The position numbers and the translations under genes were made by a program. Positions 44,376 to 54,005 of a stretch of DNA of 64,000 nt are shown piece by piece. Position 1 is the stretch's first letter; each line of letters opens with the position of its first letter. Location of the stretch: NCBI GenBank assembly GCA_025666215.1, contig CP102593.1, forward strand, positions 1,625,001-1,689,000, read 5' to 3'. The notes below the pieces were generated by a model, which was not told the origin of the DNA, did not search any database, and worked only from the letters and a program-made list of their open reading frames with translations. The stretch is from Xanthomonas campestris pv. phormiicola (GTDB taxonomy: Bacteria > Pseudomonadota > Gammaproteobacteria > Xanthomonadales > Xanthomonadaceae).

Positions 44376-44695
44376 AGACGCTGCTGCTGTTCGTGCTGAC
44401 CGCCGTGGCCGAGATCGTCGGCTGCTACCTGCCGTACCTGTGGCTGCGCGAGCAGCGCAGCGCGTGGCTGTTGCTGCCGGCGGGCGCCAGCCTGGCCGCG
44501 TTCGTGTGGCTGCTGAGCCTGCATCCGGAGGCCAGCGGCCGCGTCTACGCCGCGTACGGTGGCGTCTACATCGCGGTGGCGCTGCTGTGGCTGTGGGCGG
44601 TGCAATCGATCCGGCCCACGCGCTGGGACCTGCTCGGCGCCGGCCTGTGCCTGCTCGGCATGGCGGTGATCATGTTCGCGCCGCGGCAGGCCTGA
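44372..44695 (+). CDS. UPF0060 membrane protein (YnfA family)
   Basis: A 107-residue protein with four membrane segments, covering nearly the whole length. Signature: [13 protein letters not shown] and [16 protein letters not shown], then [17 protein letters not shown]. YnfA-type proteins are related to small multidrug resistance transporters; their function is not settled. GTG start overlaps the mazG stop by 4 bases, implying coupling. Confidence 0.9.
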   Translation: MKTLLLFVLTAVAEIVGCYLPYLWLREQRSAWLLLPAGASLAAFVWLLSLHPEASGRVYAAYGGVYIAVALLWLWAVQSIRPTRWDLLGAGLCLLGMAVIMFAPRQA

Positions 44696-44846
44696 GCGGC
44701 GGAAGGTGGGCGTGGCGCAGACGCGGCGGTCCACGCTGCTGGGGACGTCCTGCGCAGCGGCTCCCCGCTGCCGCGTCCGTCCTCTTTAATGTAGGCGCCC
44801 GCGCGGCGGCGTATGCTGTGCCTGCGCTGCCTGGGAGGGCCAACGC

Positions 44847-45149
44847 ATGCGTCGCTTCGACAGTTTCCGCGCGTTCTATCCGTTCTACCTTAGCGAGCAC
44901 CGGCATCCGCTGTCGCGGCGGCTGCATTTCGTCGGCAGCCTCGGCGTGCTGGCGAGCCTGCTGCTGGCGCTGTGCACCGGCCAGCCGCGTTGGCTGTGGG
45001 CGGCACCGGTCTGCGGCTACGGCTGCGCCTGGATCGGCCATTTCGTGTTCGAGAAGAACCGCCCCGCGACCTTCAAGCATCCGCTGTACTCGCTGGCCGG
45101 CGACTGGGTGATGTTCAAGGACATGCTGCTGGGCCGCATCCGCTGGTGA
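44847..45149 (+). CDS. Mpo1-like (DUF962) membrane protein
   Basis: A 100-residue protein with FYPFYLSEHRHPLSRRLHFVG and HFVFEKNRPATFKHPLYSL, the His-rich features of the Mpo1/DUF962 family. Yeast Mpo1 is an iron-dependent dioxygenase in alpha-oxidation of 2-hydroxy fatty acids. Two membrane segments lie between. It is a single-gene unit after UPF0060; GGGAGG sits before the ATG. Confidence 0.88.
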   Translation: MRRFDSFRAFYPFYLSEHRHPLSRRLHFVGSLGVLASLLLALCTGQPRWLWAAPVCGYGCAWIGHFVFEKNRPATFKHPLYSLAGDWVMFKDMLLGRIRW

Positions 45150-45215
45150 CCGGCACGTGGGCGTGCGCTGGCTATACTGCCAATTCGATTCCTTCCTGGT
45201 TAATGGAGCAACCTG

Positions 45216-46184
45216 ATGCCGTCCACCTTCTTCCTCGCGCTGGTGATCCTATTTTTCGGCGTGGTGGTGCTGTTCAAGACCGTGCGCATGGTGCCGCAGG
45301 GCTTCCAGTGGACGGTGGAGCGCTTCGGCCGCTACACCCACACCCTGTCGCCGGGCCTGCACTTCCTGATCCCGTGGATGTATGGCGTGGGCCGCAAGGT
45401 CAACATGATGGAACAGGTGCTGGACGTGCCCAGCCAGGATGTCATCACCAAGGACAATGCGGTGGTGCGCGTGGACGGGGTGGTGTTCTTCCAGGTGCTG
45501 GACGCGGCCAAGGCCGCCTATGAAGTGTCGAACCTGGAGATCGCCACGATCGCGCTGGTGCAGACCAACATCCGTACCGTGATCGGCTCGATGGACCTGG
45601 ACGAATCGCTGAGCCAGCGCGAGACGATCAACGCGCAGCTGCTCAACGTGGTCGACCACGCGACCAATCCGTGGGGCATCAAGGTCACCCGCATCGAGAT
45701 CCGCGACATCCAGCCGCCGCGCGACCTGATCGATTCGATGGCGCGGCAGATGAAGGCCGAGCGCGAGAAGCGCGCGCAGATCCTGGAGGCGGAGGGCTCG
45801 CGGCAGTCGGAGATCCTGCGCGCCGAGGGCGAGAAGCAGGCCGCGGTGCTGGAGGCCGAAGGCCGCAAGGAGGCCGCGTTCCGCGACGCCGAGGCGCGCG
45901 AGCGCCTGGCCGAGGCCGAGGCGCGCGCCACCACGATGGTGTCCAAGGCGATCGCCGAGGGCGACGTGCAGGCGATCAACTACTTCATCGCGCAGAAGTA
46001 CGTGGAGGCGTTCAAGGAACTGGCCACTGCGCCGAACCAGAAGTTCGTGCTGATGCCGATGGAGTCCAGCGGCATCATCGGCTCGATCGCCGGCATCGGC
46101 GAACTGGCGCGCGAGGCGCTGAGCAAGCAGCAGTCCGCGCCGCCGGCGGTGCCGCGCGGCATGCCGCCGCGCAGCGGAGTCTGA
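45216..46184 (+). CDS. SPFH/paraslipin-type membrane protein (QmcA-like)
   Basis: A 322-residue protein with one N-terminal membrane segment (about 3-20), a Band 7/PHB domain (about 22-190, with VERFGRYTHTLSPGLHFLIPW), then an Ala/Glu-rich coiled coil (190-260), and a C-terminal part with PMESSGIIGSIAGIGEL. It is paired with an NfeD gene 3 bases downstream, as typical. These pairs organise membrane microdomains or quality control with FtsH-type proteases. A TATACT box lies at 45173-45178, and GGAG precedes the ATG. Confidence 0.9.
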   Translation: MPSTFFLALVILFFGVVVLFKTVRMVPQGFQWTVERFGRYTHTLSPGLHFLIPWMYGVGRKVNMMEQVLDVPSQDVITKDNAVVRVDGVVFFQVLDAAKAAYEVSNLEIATIALVQTNIRTVIGSMDLDESLSQRETINAQLLNVVDHATNPWGIKVTRIEIRDIQPPRDLIDSMARQMKAEREKRAQILEAEGSRQSEILRAEGEKQAAVLEAEGRKEAAFRDAEARERLAEAEARATTMVSKAIAEGDVQAINYFIAQKYVEAFKELATAPNQKFVLMPMESSGIIGSIAGIGELAREALSKQQSAPPAVPRGMPPRSGV

Positions 46185-46187
46185 GCG

Positions 46188-46619
46188 ATGCGCGCGGAGG
46201 TGGTGGCGTGGGGCGCGCTGACCCTGCTGCTGTTCGCGGCCGAGGCGCTGGCGCCGGGCGCGTTCATGCTGTGGATGGGCTTCGCCGCCGCGGCGGTGTT
46301 CGTCGCCGTGCTGGCGCTGCCGGACATCGCGCTGCTGCTGCAGATCGGCGCGTTCGTGGTGCTCAGCTTCGTCTCGATTCAGGTGTACCGCACCTGGTTC
46401 CGCGGCCGCGACCGGGTCAGCGACCGGCCGCTGCTCAACCGCCGCGCCGAGCAGTTGATCGGCCGGGTGGTGAGGCTGGACCAGCCGATCCAGGCCGGCC
46501 GCGGCCGCGCCAAGGTCGACGACGCGTTCTGGGTGGTCGGCGGCCCCGACCTGCCCGCCGGCAGCGCGGTGCGCATCGTCGGCGTCGATGGCATGACGCT
46601 GCTGGTGCAGGCGGAGTGA
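46188..46619 (+). CDS. NfeD-like membrane protein
   Basis: A 143-residue protein with three to four membrane segments in the first 70 residues and an OB-fold C-terminal domain ([23 protein letters not shown]...[13 protein letters not shown]). This is the short NfeD form that partners SPFH proteins. It starts 3 bases after the SPFH stop. Confidence 0.9.
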   Translation: MRAEVVAWGALTLLLFAAEALAPGAFMLWMGFAAAAVFVAVLALPDIALLLQIGAFVVLSFVSIQVYRTWFRGRDRVSDRPLLNRRAEQLIGRVVRLDQPIQAGRGRAKVDDAFWVVGGPDLPAGSAVRIVGVDGMTLLVQAE

Positions 46620-46622
46620 GGC

Positions 46623-46664
46623 CGGGATTCGGGACTCGGGACTCGGGACTCGGGACTCGGGATT
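46623..46664 (+). repeat. CGGGAyT x6 tandem repeat
   Basis: Six 7-bp units, the middle four perfect CGGGACT and the outer two CGGGATT. It begins right after the NfeD stop. The inverse array is at 46809-46836. Confidence 0.95.
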
Positions 46665-46808
46665 TTCGCAGGTGCCGCGCTTTTTGCTCTTCTGTGGGAG
46701 GGGCTGGACTGAGATTGCAGAGAGGCAGTTGCTTTCTCAAATAGTTGGCACTTCTTTCATTGCATCGCTTGACGGCGATTTGCCCCGGGAAGCCATCCTG
46801 CCGTCCCG

Positions 46809-46836
46809 AGTCCCGAGTCCCGAGTCCCGAGTCCCG
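46809..46836 (+). repeat. AGTCCCG x4 tandem repeat
   Basis: Four perfect 7-bp units, inverse of 46623-46664, about 66 bases before gcvT. The 144 bp between the arrays holds no gene. Confidence 0.95.
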
Positions 46837-46902
46837 AGAGTGCCATTCCTTATCCCCCACATGGCCGGCGATAATGGGCGACTTTCCTCACGGACCCGTG
46901 CC

Positions 46903-48009
46903 ATGACCCAGAAGACCATCCTCAACGACAGCCATCGCGCCCTCGGCGCCAAGATGGTCGACTTCGGCGGCTGGGACATGCCGATCCACTACGGCTCGCA
47001 GATCGACGAGCACCATCAGGTGCGCCGCGACGCCGGCATGTTCGACGTCAGCCACATGACCGTGGTCGACCTGCATGGCGCGCAGGTGCGCGGCTTCCTG
47101 CGCCACCTGCTGGCCAACTCGGTGGACAAGCTGAAGCTGCCGGGCAAGGCGCTGTACACCTGCATGCTCAACCCGCAGGGCGGGGTGATCGACGACCTGA
47201 TCGTCTACTACATGTCCGACACCTTCTTCCGCCTGGTGGTCAACGCCGCCACGCGCAGCAAGGACCTGGCCTGGATCGGCGCGCAGGCGCAGGCGTTCGG
47301 CGTGGAGGTGCGCGAGCGCGAGGACTTCGCGATGATCGCGGTGCAGGGCCCGAATGCGCGCGCCAAGGCGATCGGCCTGCTGCGCGAGGACGACCGTGCC
47401 GCGGTGCAGAAGCTGGGCCGCTTCGCCGCGTTCGAGGCGACCTCGACCGACGGCGTGGCGCTGTTCGTCGCGCGTACCGGCTACACCGGTGAGGACGGCT
47501 TCGAGATCGTGCTGCCGCAGGAGCGGGCGGTGGCGTTCTGGAACGCGCTGCTGCAAGCGGGGGTCAAGCCGGCCGGACTGGGCGCGCGCGACACGCTGCG
47601 CCTGGAGGCCGGCATGAACCTGTACGGGCAGGACATGGACGACAGCGTGTCGCCCTACGAGGCGGCGCTGGCCTGGACCGTGGCGCTGGACGAGGGCCGC
47701 GTGTTCATCGGCCGCGACGTGCTCGAGGCGCAGAAGGCCAACGGCGCGCCGCGGCAGATGATCGGCCTGGTGATGGACGAGAAGGGCGTGCTGCGCCACG
47801 GCCAGAAAGTGCTCACCGCGCAGGGCGACGGCGAGATCCTGTCCGGCACGTTCTCGCCGACGCTGGGCAAGGCGATCGCGTTCGCGCGCGTGCCGGCCGG
47901 CGACCCCGGGCAGGTGCGGGTGGACATCCGCGGCAAGGAGGTGCCGGTGCGCGTGGTCAAGTTCCCGTTCGTGCGCGAAGGCCAGGTCCAGCCCGGCGTC
48001 CTCGAGTGA
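46903..48009 (+). CDS. gcvT: glycine cleavage system T protein (aminomethyltransferase)
   Basis: A 368-residue protein of normal length. Features: [19 protein letters not shown] at the N-terminus, [26 protein letters not shown], and the folate-site [20 protein letters not shown]. The C-terminal barrel has [19 protein letters not shown]. It transfers the aminomethyl carbon to tetrahydrofolate. ATG 46903 is chosen over frames reaching into the repeat. GATAAT at 46870-46875 could be the -10 box. gcvH follows after 100 bases; gcvP is not here. No glycine riboswitch is evident upstream. Confidence 0.96.
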   Translation: MTQKTILNDSHRALGAKMVDFGGWDMPIHYGSQIDEHHQVRRDAGMFDVSHMTVVDLHGAQVRGFLRHLLANSVDKLKLPGKALYTCMLNPQGGVIDDLIVYYMSDTFFRLVVNAATRSKDLAWIGAQAQAFGVEVREREDFAMIAVQGPNARAKAIGLLREDDRAAVQKLGRFAAFEATSTDGVALFVARTGYTGEDGFEIVLPQERAVAFWNALLQAGVKPAGLGARDTLRLEAGMNLYGQDMDDSVSPYEAALAWTVALDEGRVFIGRDVLEAQKANGAPRQMIGLVMDEKGVLRHGQKVLTAQGDGEILSGTFSPTLGKAIAFARVPAGDPGQVRVDIRGKEVPVRVVKFPFVREGQVQPGVLE

Positions 48010-48109
48010 ACCGGCCGCCGCCGCAATGCGCCCGTGACGTCGTTGCGGAGCATCCGGTTCGCTACACTAGCCACCCATCCCCGATACCGTCTTTTTCCGG
48101 AGCAGCCCC

Positions 48110-48505
48110 ATGAGCGAGATCCCTGGCGACCTCAAATTCCTCAAGTCCCATGAATGGGCGCGCGTCGAAGGCAACGGTCGCGTCACCGTCGGCATCTCCG
48201 AACATGCCCAGGGCCTGCTCGGCGACCTGGTCTATGTCGAGCTGCCCAACGTCGGCGACGAGGTCGTCGCCGGCAACGGCGTGGCCGTGGTCGAGTCGGT
48301 CAAGGCCGCGTCGGACGTGTACAGCCCGCTCACCGGCAAGGTGGTCGAGGTCAATGCCGCACTCAGCGACAAGCCGGAGACGATCAACGAGGACGCCTAC
48401 GGCGAAGGCTGGATCTTCGTGCTGGAGATCGCCGATCCGGAGCAGTTGAACGACCTGCTGACGCCCGACGACTACGCCGAACTGCTCGAGGAAGACGGCC
48501 ACTGA
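48110..48505 (+). CDS. gcvH: glycine cleavage system H protein
   Basis: A 131-residue lipoyl carrier of normal length. It reads [25 protein letters not shown], and the lipoyl-lysine motif [12 protein letters not shown]. It shuttles the aminomethyl group between P, T and L proteins. A TACACT box at 48063-48068 suggests its own promoter. GGAG precedes the ATG. A strong terminator follows. Confidence 0.97.
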   Translation: MSEIPGDLKFLKSHEWARVEGNGRVTVGISEHAQGLLGDLVYVELPNVGDEVVAGNGVAVVESVKAASDVYSPLTGKVVEVNAALSDKPETINEDAYGEGWIFVLEIADPEQLNDLLTPDDYAELLEEDGH

Positions 48506-48530
48506 GCCGAGCCCCACGTCGCGACAGCCG

Positions 48531-48563
48531 AACCGGCCGCCTTGTGCGGCCGGTTTTCGTTTG
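48531..48563 (+). terminator. gcvH terminator
   Basis: AACCGGCCGC pairs with GCGGCCGGTT around a 5-base loop, then TTCGTTTG. Confidence 0.9.
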
Positions 48564-49482
48564 TGCGGCACAAGCGAAAGCGGCGGCAGGAAGCGGAGCG
48601 CGCTGTCGACAGTCCGCGAGGTTTGCCGATCGGGCGATCGGCATGTCCACGTGGGCGGCGTAGCGGCGAGCGGACGCAACGCAGGCGCCGGATGCGCCGC
48701 ACCAGGCGGCGGATGCCGGCCGCGCCGCACGCATTGACGCGCACGACGCGGTCGCCACGTGCTGGAAGGCGGCGCCACTGCAGCGGTGCCTGGACGCGGC
48801 GAACGTCGCGCCGGTTTTTTGGCAGTGACGGTGATGTGCATCGCAGTCGGGCGTCGCGGGCGCGGCGTCTGCCGATCGCAGCAGCGCTTGCTGCGCTGCG
48901 GCCAGCGTCGGCCAGCGGCGTCGCGTTCGTCCGCTCGGGTGTGTTCGTCGTGGCGTGCGCGCGCGGTGCTGCGGGTCGGTCGAGGCGAGACACGCACTCG
49001 GCAGCGGACGCGGCGGCAACAGCACGCGCGACGCATCCGGTCGCGTGTGCGTGATGTGCCGGTGAGGAGCATGCGCAGACATGCGGACGCTACAACGGCA
49101 TCGTCGCCGCCGCTTCGATGCACTGCGAGGCGCCGCGCACGTGCGCTCGCAAGCGCCGAACAACGCGAAAAAGTTTGCGCAGTTTTGCGCATTTGCTCTT
49201 GTGCGATGCCGGAACGGCGCATGCCGCGAAAAGTTTTTTTCAGCTTGCGGACAGGCTCGCGTGCGTGTGCCTGGCTGCCGTCAGCGCCGCGCGCGGCAGC
49301 GCGCGAAACGGCCGGTCGCGTCGGCGTGTTGCGAAAAAGCACGGGAATTACCGCTGTTTTTGTTTGCGTCGAAGTTTCGCCGCGGGTTTCGCAACGGCTG
49401 TTGTCGAGGTCCCGGGGTCGCCGATCGCGACGATCGGTGCGTTCGCGGCACGCGACGCCTGAAAAAAAATTGCGTAGAACTG
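48564..49482. other. gene-free stretch of about 0.9 kb
   Basis: Open frames exist in several phases, but they are Arg/Ala-rich, lack ribosome sites and are typical shadows of GC-rich DNA. Between 49165 and 49500 composition shifts, with A and T runs and repeated TTGCGCA motifs. I see no supported gene or known RNA. Confidence 0.55.
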
Positions 49483-49511
49483 TTGACAGTAAAAAAAAGC
49501 GTGATTAGGTT
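49483..49511 (+). promoter_or_regulatory. sigma70-type promoter of the candidate small RNA
   Basis: TTGACA (49483-49488), a 17-base spacer with an A8 tract, then TAGGTT (49506-49511). The expected start is near 49518. Confidence 0.6.
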
Positions 49512-49517
49512 TCGCCC

Positions 49518-49689
49518 AGCAGACGTTGCTGCGCAAGCGAGTGAATCGGATCGACATCAGAACGCGAAGCACAACTTGGACCTCCACCAGGAACCTGATG
49601 ATGGTGGATCAGGTGTCGCTTCCTTCCGAGAAACGCAACGTCTCCCCTGGCACGACACCCGTATCGAGCTTCGATACGGGTGTTTCTGT
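49518..49689 (+). ncRNA. candidate small RNA
   Basis: About 170 bases between a good promoter and a textbook terminator (49655-49689). The sequence has no convincing reading frame and contains pairing blocks such as CACCAGGAACCTG/CAGGT. I do not recognise it as a known family. It could instead be a leader for the histone-like gene, but the terminator argues for a separate RNA. Confidence 0.5.
49655..49689 (+). terminator. intrinsic terminator of the candidate small RNA
   Basis: A perfect 13-bp stem ACACCCGTATCGA/TCGATACGGGTGT with a 3-base loop, followed by TTCTGT. Confidence 0.85.
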
Positions 49690-49800
49690 ATCCGACCCGG
49701 CCCGCACTACGCGCCGGCGGATCCTGCAGGCGGACCATCGCCGCGGGTTTGCTTTAACTGGGCGTTTTCAATCCATAGTTCACTGACGAGGAGCCATCCC

Positions 49801-50241
49801 ATGGCCACGAAAAAAGCTGCGAAAAAGAAGCCGGCTGCTAAGAAAGCGGTCAAGAAGACTGCCGCCAAGAAGCCGGCAGCGAAGAAGGTCTCGGTAAAGA
49901 AGGCGGTCAAGAAGGTCGCCAAGAAAGTCGCCAAGAAGGTCGCCAAGGTGAAGAAGGCGATCAAGAAGGTCGCCAAGAAGTCCACCGCGAAGAAGGCGGT
50001 AAAGAAGACTGCGAAGAAGGCCGCCGCCAAGAAGACCGTCAAGAAGGCCGCCCCGAAGAAGGCGGTAAAGAAGACCGCGAAGAAGGCCGTCGCCAAGAAG
50101 GCCGTGAAGAAGTCGGCTGCCAAGAAGCCGGCCGCGAAGAAGGCCGTCGCCAAGAAGGCCGTCGCGAAGAAGAAGCCGGCCGCTCGCAAGAAGAAGGCCG
50201 CTCCGGTCGCGCTGCCGGCAACGCCCGCGCCGCTGATCTGA
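49801..50241 (+). CDS. histone H1-like Lys/Ala-rich protein
   Basis: A 146-residue, very basic protein built of AKK/VKK/PAAKK repeats (for example [15 protein letters not shown]), like the C-terminal tail of eukaryotic H1 and bacterial H1-like proteins. It ends with a non-basic [13 protein letters not shown] tail. It probably binds DNA non-specifically and compacts or regulates the nucleoid. GAGGAG precedes the ATG, and a terminator follows. The internal repeats make the gene prone to length variation. The candidate small RNA lies just upstream. Confidence 0.88.
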   Translation: MATKKAAKKKPAAKKAVKKTAAKKPAAKKVSVKKAVKKVAKKVAKKVAKVKKAIKKVAKKSTAKKAVKKTAKKAAAKKTVKKAAPKKAVKKTAKKAVAKKAVKKSAAKKPAAKKAVAKKAVAKKKPAARKKKAAPVALPATPAPLI

Positions 50242-50268
50242 TCTGATCCATCCCGATAGCCGTACCCT

Positions 50269-50308
50269 AAGCTCTCTCCCCGGTGCCCAGCGGGGAGGGA
50301 GCTTTTTT
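50269..50308 (+). terminator. terminator of the H1-like gene
   Basis: AAGCTCTCTCCCC pairs with GGGGAGGGAGCTT (one G-T wobble), followed by a run of six T. Confidence 0.9.
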
Positions 50309-50911
50309 ATGGGCGTGCGTTTGCCGTCGCTGCGGCGAACCGTTTGCCGTGGCGCCGATGCGCCACCGACGTGTGCGCCATCTGCCGGGTGCCTGCCACC
50401 GACGCGTCGCCTGCGCGCTGGCCAGTCTCCGAGCCGGCGCCGTTGCCGCCATCGCATTCTATTGCCGCCTGGTGCGTGCCCGAACTGCACCGAATTCCGG
50501 ACTGGGTCGCGCCCGGCAGCAGCGATGCCGCGCGCGTCCGCCAAGCGGCTGCGTCGCTGTCGCAGACGAGGTGTTCGCCGACTCCGCTCGGCTTCTCCTG
50601 CGTTTGCACAATGGCATCCAGGCAGTGCCGCCATGCCGGCGCTGGCAGCCTCGGCGTTTTCAAACCATCCGCGCCGCGTGCTCTGCGCTGATTGCCGCGC
50701 TCGATGCGCCTGTGCGGCGCGTGCGAGCGCGGCAGAGCCGACGTTGCGTGCTGTACCCCATCGCCGCAGTGCCGAGCTGCTGCGTGGCTTGGCCGACCGA
50801 TCCTCTTTCTCCTGCCGGTGCCTGGGGCCCCTTTGCGAAGGCAGGCACGCAGCGCCGAACGAGGGGGCGTGCGTAGCGTGGCGATGCGCATCGCATGGGC
50901 AGCGGCTGCCG

Positions 50912-51008
50912 CGAGGCTTCGCCCGGACCCGTACGGCGACCTTTTTGCCACGAGGCTTCGCCCGGACCCCTACAGCGACCTTTTTGCCACGAGGCTTCGC
51001 CCGGACCC
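50912..51008 (+). repeat. 39-bp tandem repeat, 2.5 copies
   Basis: Units start at 50912, 50951 and 50990 with CGAGGCTTCGCCCGGACC; the first two continue to CCTTTTTGCCA, the third is cut short by a hairpin sequence. Confidence 0.92.
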
Positions 51009-51017
51009 TCACCCCAA

Positions 51018-51040
51018 CCCCTCTCCCGACGGGAGAGGGG
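51018..51040 (+). terminator. CCCCTCTCCC/GGGAGAGGGG hairpin
   Basis: A 10-bp stem with a 3-base loop followed by CTTTATT. It is a common type of xanthomonad intergenic hairpin; it may end transcription. Confidence 0.5.
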
Positions 51041-51081
51041 CTTTATTCGCTTGATGGGACATCTGTGCGAGCATCCGCGCC

Positions 51082-51105
51082 GGTTGCGGTTGCGGTTGCG
51101 GTTGC
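51082..51105 (+). repeat. GGTTGC x4 hexamer repeat
   Basis: Four perfect units in a non-coding region, followed by a degenerate fifth (GGTGGC). Confidence 0.9.
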
Positions 51106-51411
51106 GGTGGCGACAGCCGACGGCCAACGCAACCACGGCGTTTCGGTAGACGGGTTCAAGCAGCGCCTGCGCATGGGCGATGGGCCGGGCCGGTGCCGCT
51201 ACCGCGCGTTGCTCCCGTATAGGAGCGGCAGCAGCGGCGACCGTATCGCCTATCGACGCCGGATTGCGCGCAGTCGCTGGCTTGCGTAGCACCACCCGAG
51301 CTTGTCGCGGTGAAGCCGCCCCCTATCGGCCAGGTCTCGCGAAGGCCGCGCACCAGACAGCAGAAAGGCGGCTTGCGCCGCCTTCCGCCGAACCATCGGG
51401 GACTGCCTGCG

Positions 51412-52800
51412 TCAGTGCGGCGACGCGGTCGACTTGGACGAGGACGCGCCCTTCTTGTCCTTCGGATCCGGACGCTCGGCCATCATGTTGTCGCTGCCGA
51501 AGTCGGTGTCCACGTCCAGCCAGCGCTGCGTCGGCAGGCCGATCGCGCGGTCCAGGATGGTCGGCAGCAGGCCGGAGGGCAGGCCGCTCTCGCCGTTCCA
51601 CAGGATCGCCACGCCCAGGTCGCGTTCCGGCACCAGCGCGATCAGGCCGCGATAGCCCTGCACCGCGCCGGCATGGAACACCACCTGGTGGCCCGAGTAA
51701 TCGAAGATGCGCCAGCCCAGCGCGTAGCTGGCCGAGTTGACCCGCTCGCGGCGCCAGCCCGAGCGCATCTCGCCCGGGGTGGTGATCAGCGGCGCATGCA
51801 GCGTGGCCAGCAGCGGCGCCGGCAGCACGTCCGGACGGTGCCCGGTCTGCGCGATCAGCCACTGCGCCATGTCGCTGATGCTGGCGTTGACCCCGGCGGC
51901 CGGGGCCAGCCGGTAATAGGTGGGCTTGGGCATCAGCGACACCCAGCCGTTGCGGCTGCGCACGTGCGGGCGCGCCCAGCGCGGGCTGGCCTGGATCCCG
52001 GCCAGGCCCATGCTGGCGTCGTTCATGCCCAGCGGCTTGAAGATGCGGCGCTCCACCGACTGTTCGTAGAAGCTGCCGGAGGCGGCGAACACCACATCGC
52101 CGATCAGGCTGAAGGCGACGTTCTGGTAGGCGTAGCAGTCGCCCGGCGCGCACTTGAGCGGCGCGTAGGCGAGCTTGTGGCTGAGCGTGTAGTAGTCGGT
52201 ATTGGATTCGACGTCGCGGTCGTAGGCGTTGTAGGTCAGGCCGACGCGGTGGCTGAGCAGGTCGGCCACGTTCAGCTGGCGGGTGGCGACCGGATCGCTG
52301 AGCTGGAAGCCGGGCACGTAGTCGACCACCTTGCTGTCCCAGCGCAGGGTGCCGTCGTTGACCAGCAGCCCGGCCATGGTGCCGGCGAAGGCCTTGGACA
52401 GCGAGGCCAAGCGGAACACGGTGTGCGCATCGACCGGCTCGGGGCGGTTGACGTCGGTGACGCCGTAGCCGCGCGCGCTGATCACCTGGCCGTTGTGCAC
52501 GATCGCCACCGCCAGGCCGGGCACGCGCTCGCCGTAGGTGAGCTGTTCGGCCATCGCTTCCAGGCTGGCGACATCGAAGTCCCTGGCCAGCGGCAGCACC
52601 TTGCTCTCCGGCAGCGACGCGCGGTACGGCAGCGGCTGGGTCGGCGAGGTGTAGCGCGTGGCCTCGGTGTAGATCGGCGGCGGCAGCGGCTGCGAGGGCG
52701 CCGGCGTCTGCGCGGTGGAGGACATCGCAAAGGGCAGCAATGCCCCGAGCAACCCGGTTGACACCGGTCGAAGGAGCCGGTGCCTGCTGTTCTGTTTCAT
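51412..52800 (-). CDS. serine beta-lactamase-family hydrolase (class C/PBP-like)
   Basis: A 462-residue secreted protein, with a Sec signal peptide to about residue 31. The active-site S-x-x-K is FRLASLSKAFAG (about residue 135), the Y-x-N is CYAYQNVAF (about 230), and HAGAVQGYRG stands where the KTG box would be. Such proteins are esterases, peptidases or penicillin-binding-like enzymes more often than true beta-lactamases. The C-terminal tail is Asp/Lys/Ser-rich and probably disordered. Start ATG 52800; the longer frame to 53088 has no signal peptide. Confidence 0.85.
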   Translation of the reverse strand: MKQNSRHRLLRPVSTGLLGALLPFAMSSTAQTPAPSQPLPPPIYTEATRYTSPTQPLPYRASLPESKVLPLARDFDVASLEAMAEQLTYGERVPGLAVAIVHNGQVISARGYGVTDVNRPEPVDAHTVFRLASLSKAFAGTMAGLLVNDGTLRWDSKVVDYVPGFQLSDPVATRQLNVADLLSHRVGLTYNAYDRDVESNTDYYTLSHKLAYAPLKCAPGDCYAYQNVAFSLIGDVVFAASGSFYEQSVERRIFKPLGMNDASMGLAGIQASPRWARPHVRSRNGWVSLMPKPTYYRLAPAAGVNASISDMAQWLIAQTGHRPDVLPAPLLATLHAPLITTPGEMRSGWRRERVNSASYALGWRIFDYSGHQVVFHAGAVQGYRGLIALVPERDLGVAILWNGESGLPSGLLPTILDRAIGLPTQRWLDVDTDFGSDNMMAERPDPKDKKGASSSKSTASPH

Positions 52801-53080
52801 CGCGCGTGTGGCCTGTGAGGTGCTGCCGAAACCGATTCTAGCGCCGCTTTTCGTGATTGCACAAACCGGGAGAAGATGAATGGGCATCGTCTTGATCCTG
52901 CTGGTGATTTTGCCGGGCCCACAATGCCGGCACCGCGGCGTCCGGCGCGGCTGCCGCGACGGCGCGGCGGGTGCCTGAAACACATGCAACCGGTGTGCCG
53001 AAGCCGCTGCGGTCGCCGCGGGTCGGGCTGAACCGTTGCCGGTGCAGTGACGGCACGGTGCCGCTGCGGGATCATGGCGC

Positions 53081-53977
53081 ATGCCCAATCCCGACCTTGC
53101 CCCGATCCCCGCCGCGCGGACGGCGCCTGCCGCCGCGACCTGGCTGGGCCTGGCCTTCGTGCTGGTCTGGTGTACCGGCTACATCGCCGGCAAGCAGGTG
53201 GTGGCGCATGCCGCGCCGTTCACCGCGCTGTTGTGGCGCTTCGGCCTGACCGCACTGTGCTTCGCGCTGGCCGCCGGTCCCGCACGCCTGCGGGCGCTGC
53301 CGCGGCAGGAACTGGCACGCAGCGCCGTGGCCGGGGTGTTGATGCTGGCCTTGCAGTTCGGCGGGGTGTACGCGGCGTTCGCGCTGGGCACCGGCTCCGG
53401 CGTGGCCGCGCTGGTGATCGGGGCGATGCCGTTGCTGGTGGCCTGGGCCAGTCCATGGTGGGGCGGTCAGCGCTTGCGCGTGGCGCAGTGGCTGGGCATG
53501 GCGCTGGGTTTCGCCGGTGTCGCCACGGTCGCTGCCGATCGTATCGATGGCGCCACGCCGTGGGGCGGCTGGCTGGCCTTGCTGGTGGGCCTGTTCGGCA
53601 TCGCCGCCGGCACCCTGTACCAGAAGCGGCATGCCGCACAGCTCGACCTGCGCGTCGGGCTGGCGGTGCAGAACGCGGCGGCGACGCTGCTGCTGCTGCC
53701 GCTGGCGGCATGGGAAGGCTTCCGCTTCCAGGCCAGCGACGGCTTCGTGGCGGCGATGGCGTGGCTGGTGCTGGTCAATTCGATCGGCGGCTTCGCGCTG
53801 CTGTTCCTGTTGCTGCGGCGCGGCGCCGCCACCCAGGTGGCGAGCCTGTTCTTCCTGATGCCGCCGGTGACCGCGGTGTTCGGCCACGTGCTGCTCGGCG
53901 AGCACCTGACCGCGCTGAAGCTGTGCGGCTTCGCGCTGGCGGCGCTGGGCGTGTGGCTGGCCGGACGCACGCGCTGA
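53081..53977 (+). CDS. DMT-superfamily (EamA) transporter
   Basis: A 298-residue membrane protein with ten predicted helices in two EamA repeats: LAFVLVWCTGYIAGKQV... in the first and AGTLYQKRHAAQLDLR...MPPVTAVFGHVLLGE in the second. The substrate is unknown; relatives export amino acids or other metabolites. It is divergent from the beta-lactamase-like gene. Confidence 0.88.
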   Translation: MPNPDLAPIPAARTAPAAATWLGLAFVLVWCTGYIAGKQVVAHAAPFTALLWRFGLTALCFALAAGPARLRALPRQELARSAVAGVLMLALQFGGVYAAFALGTGSGVAALVIGAMPLLVAWASPWWGGQRLRVAQWLGMALGFAGVATVAADRIDGATPWGGWLALLVGLFGIAAGTLYQKRHAAQLDLRVGLAVQNAAATLLLLPLAAWEGFRFQASDGFVAAMAWLVLVNSIGGFALLFLLLRRGAATQVASLFFLMPPVTAVFGHVLLGEHLTALKLCGFALAALGVWLAGRTR

Positions 53978-54005
53978 AGCGCGGGTTTGCTGTGCCGGCC
54001 GCGCC

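Larger units (their letters stand above)
50309..51411. other. gene-poor repeat stretch
   Basis: About 1.1 kb with no supported gene; the overlapping frames are Arg/Ala/Pro-rich. It contains a 39-bp tandem repeat (50912-51008), a strong GGGAGAGGGG hairpin (51018-51040) and a hexamer repeat (51082-51105). Confidence 0.55.

Noticed and set aside
46665..46902. Glycine riboswitch before gcvT
   Set aside because: The space is mainly the two 7-mer arrays, and I found no tandem aptamer-like structure.
48564..49482. Several long Arg-rich frames
   Set aside because: Multiple overlapping frames on both strands with no ribosome sites or motifs.
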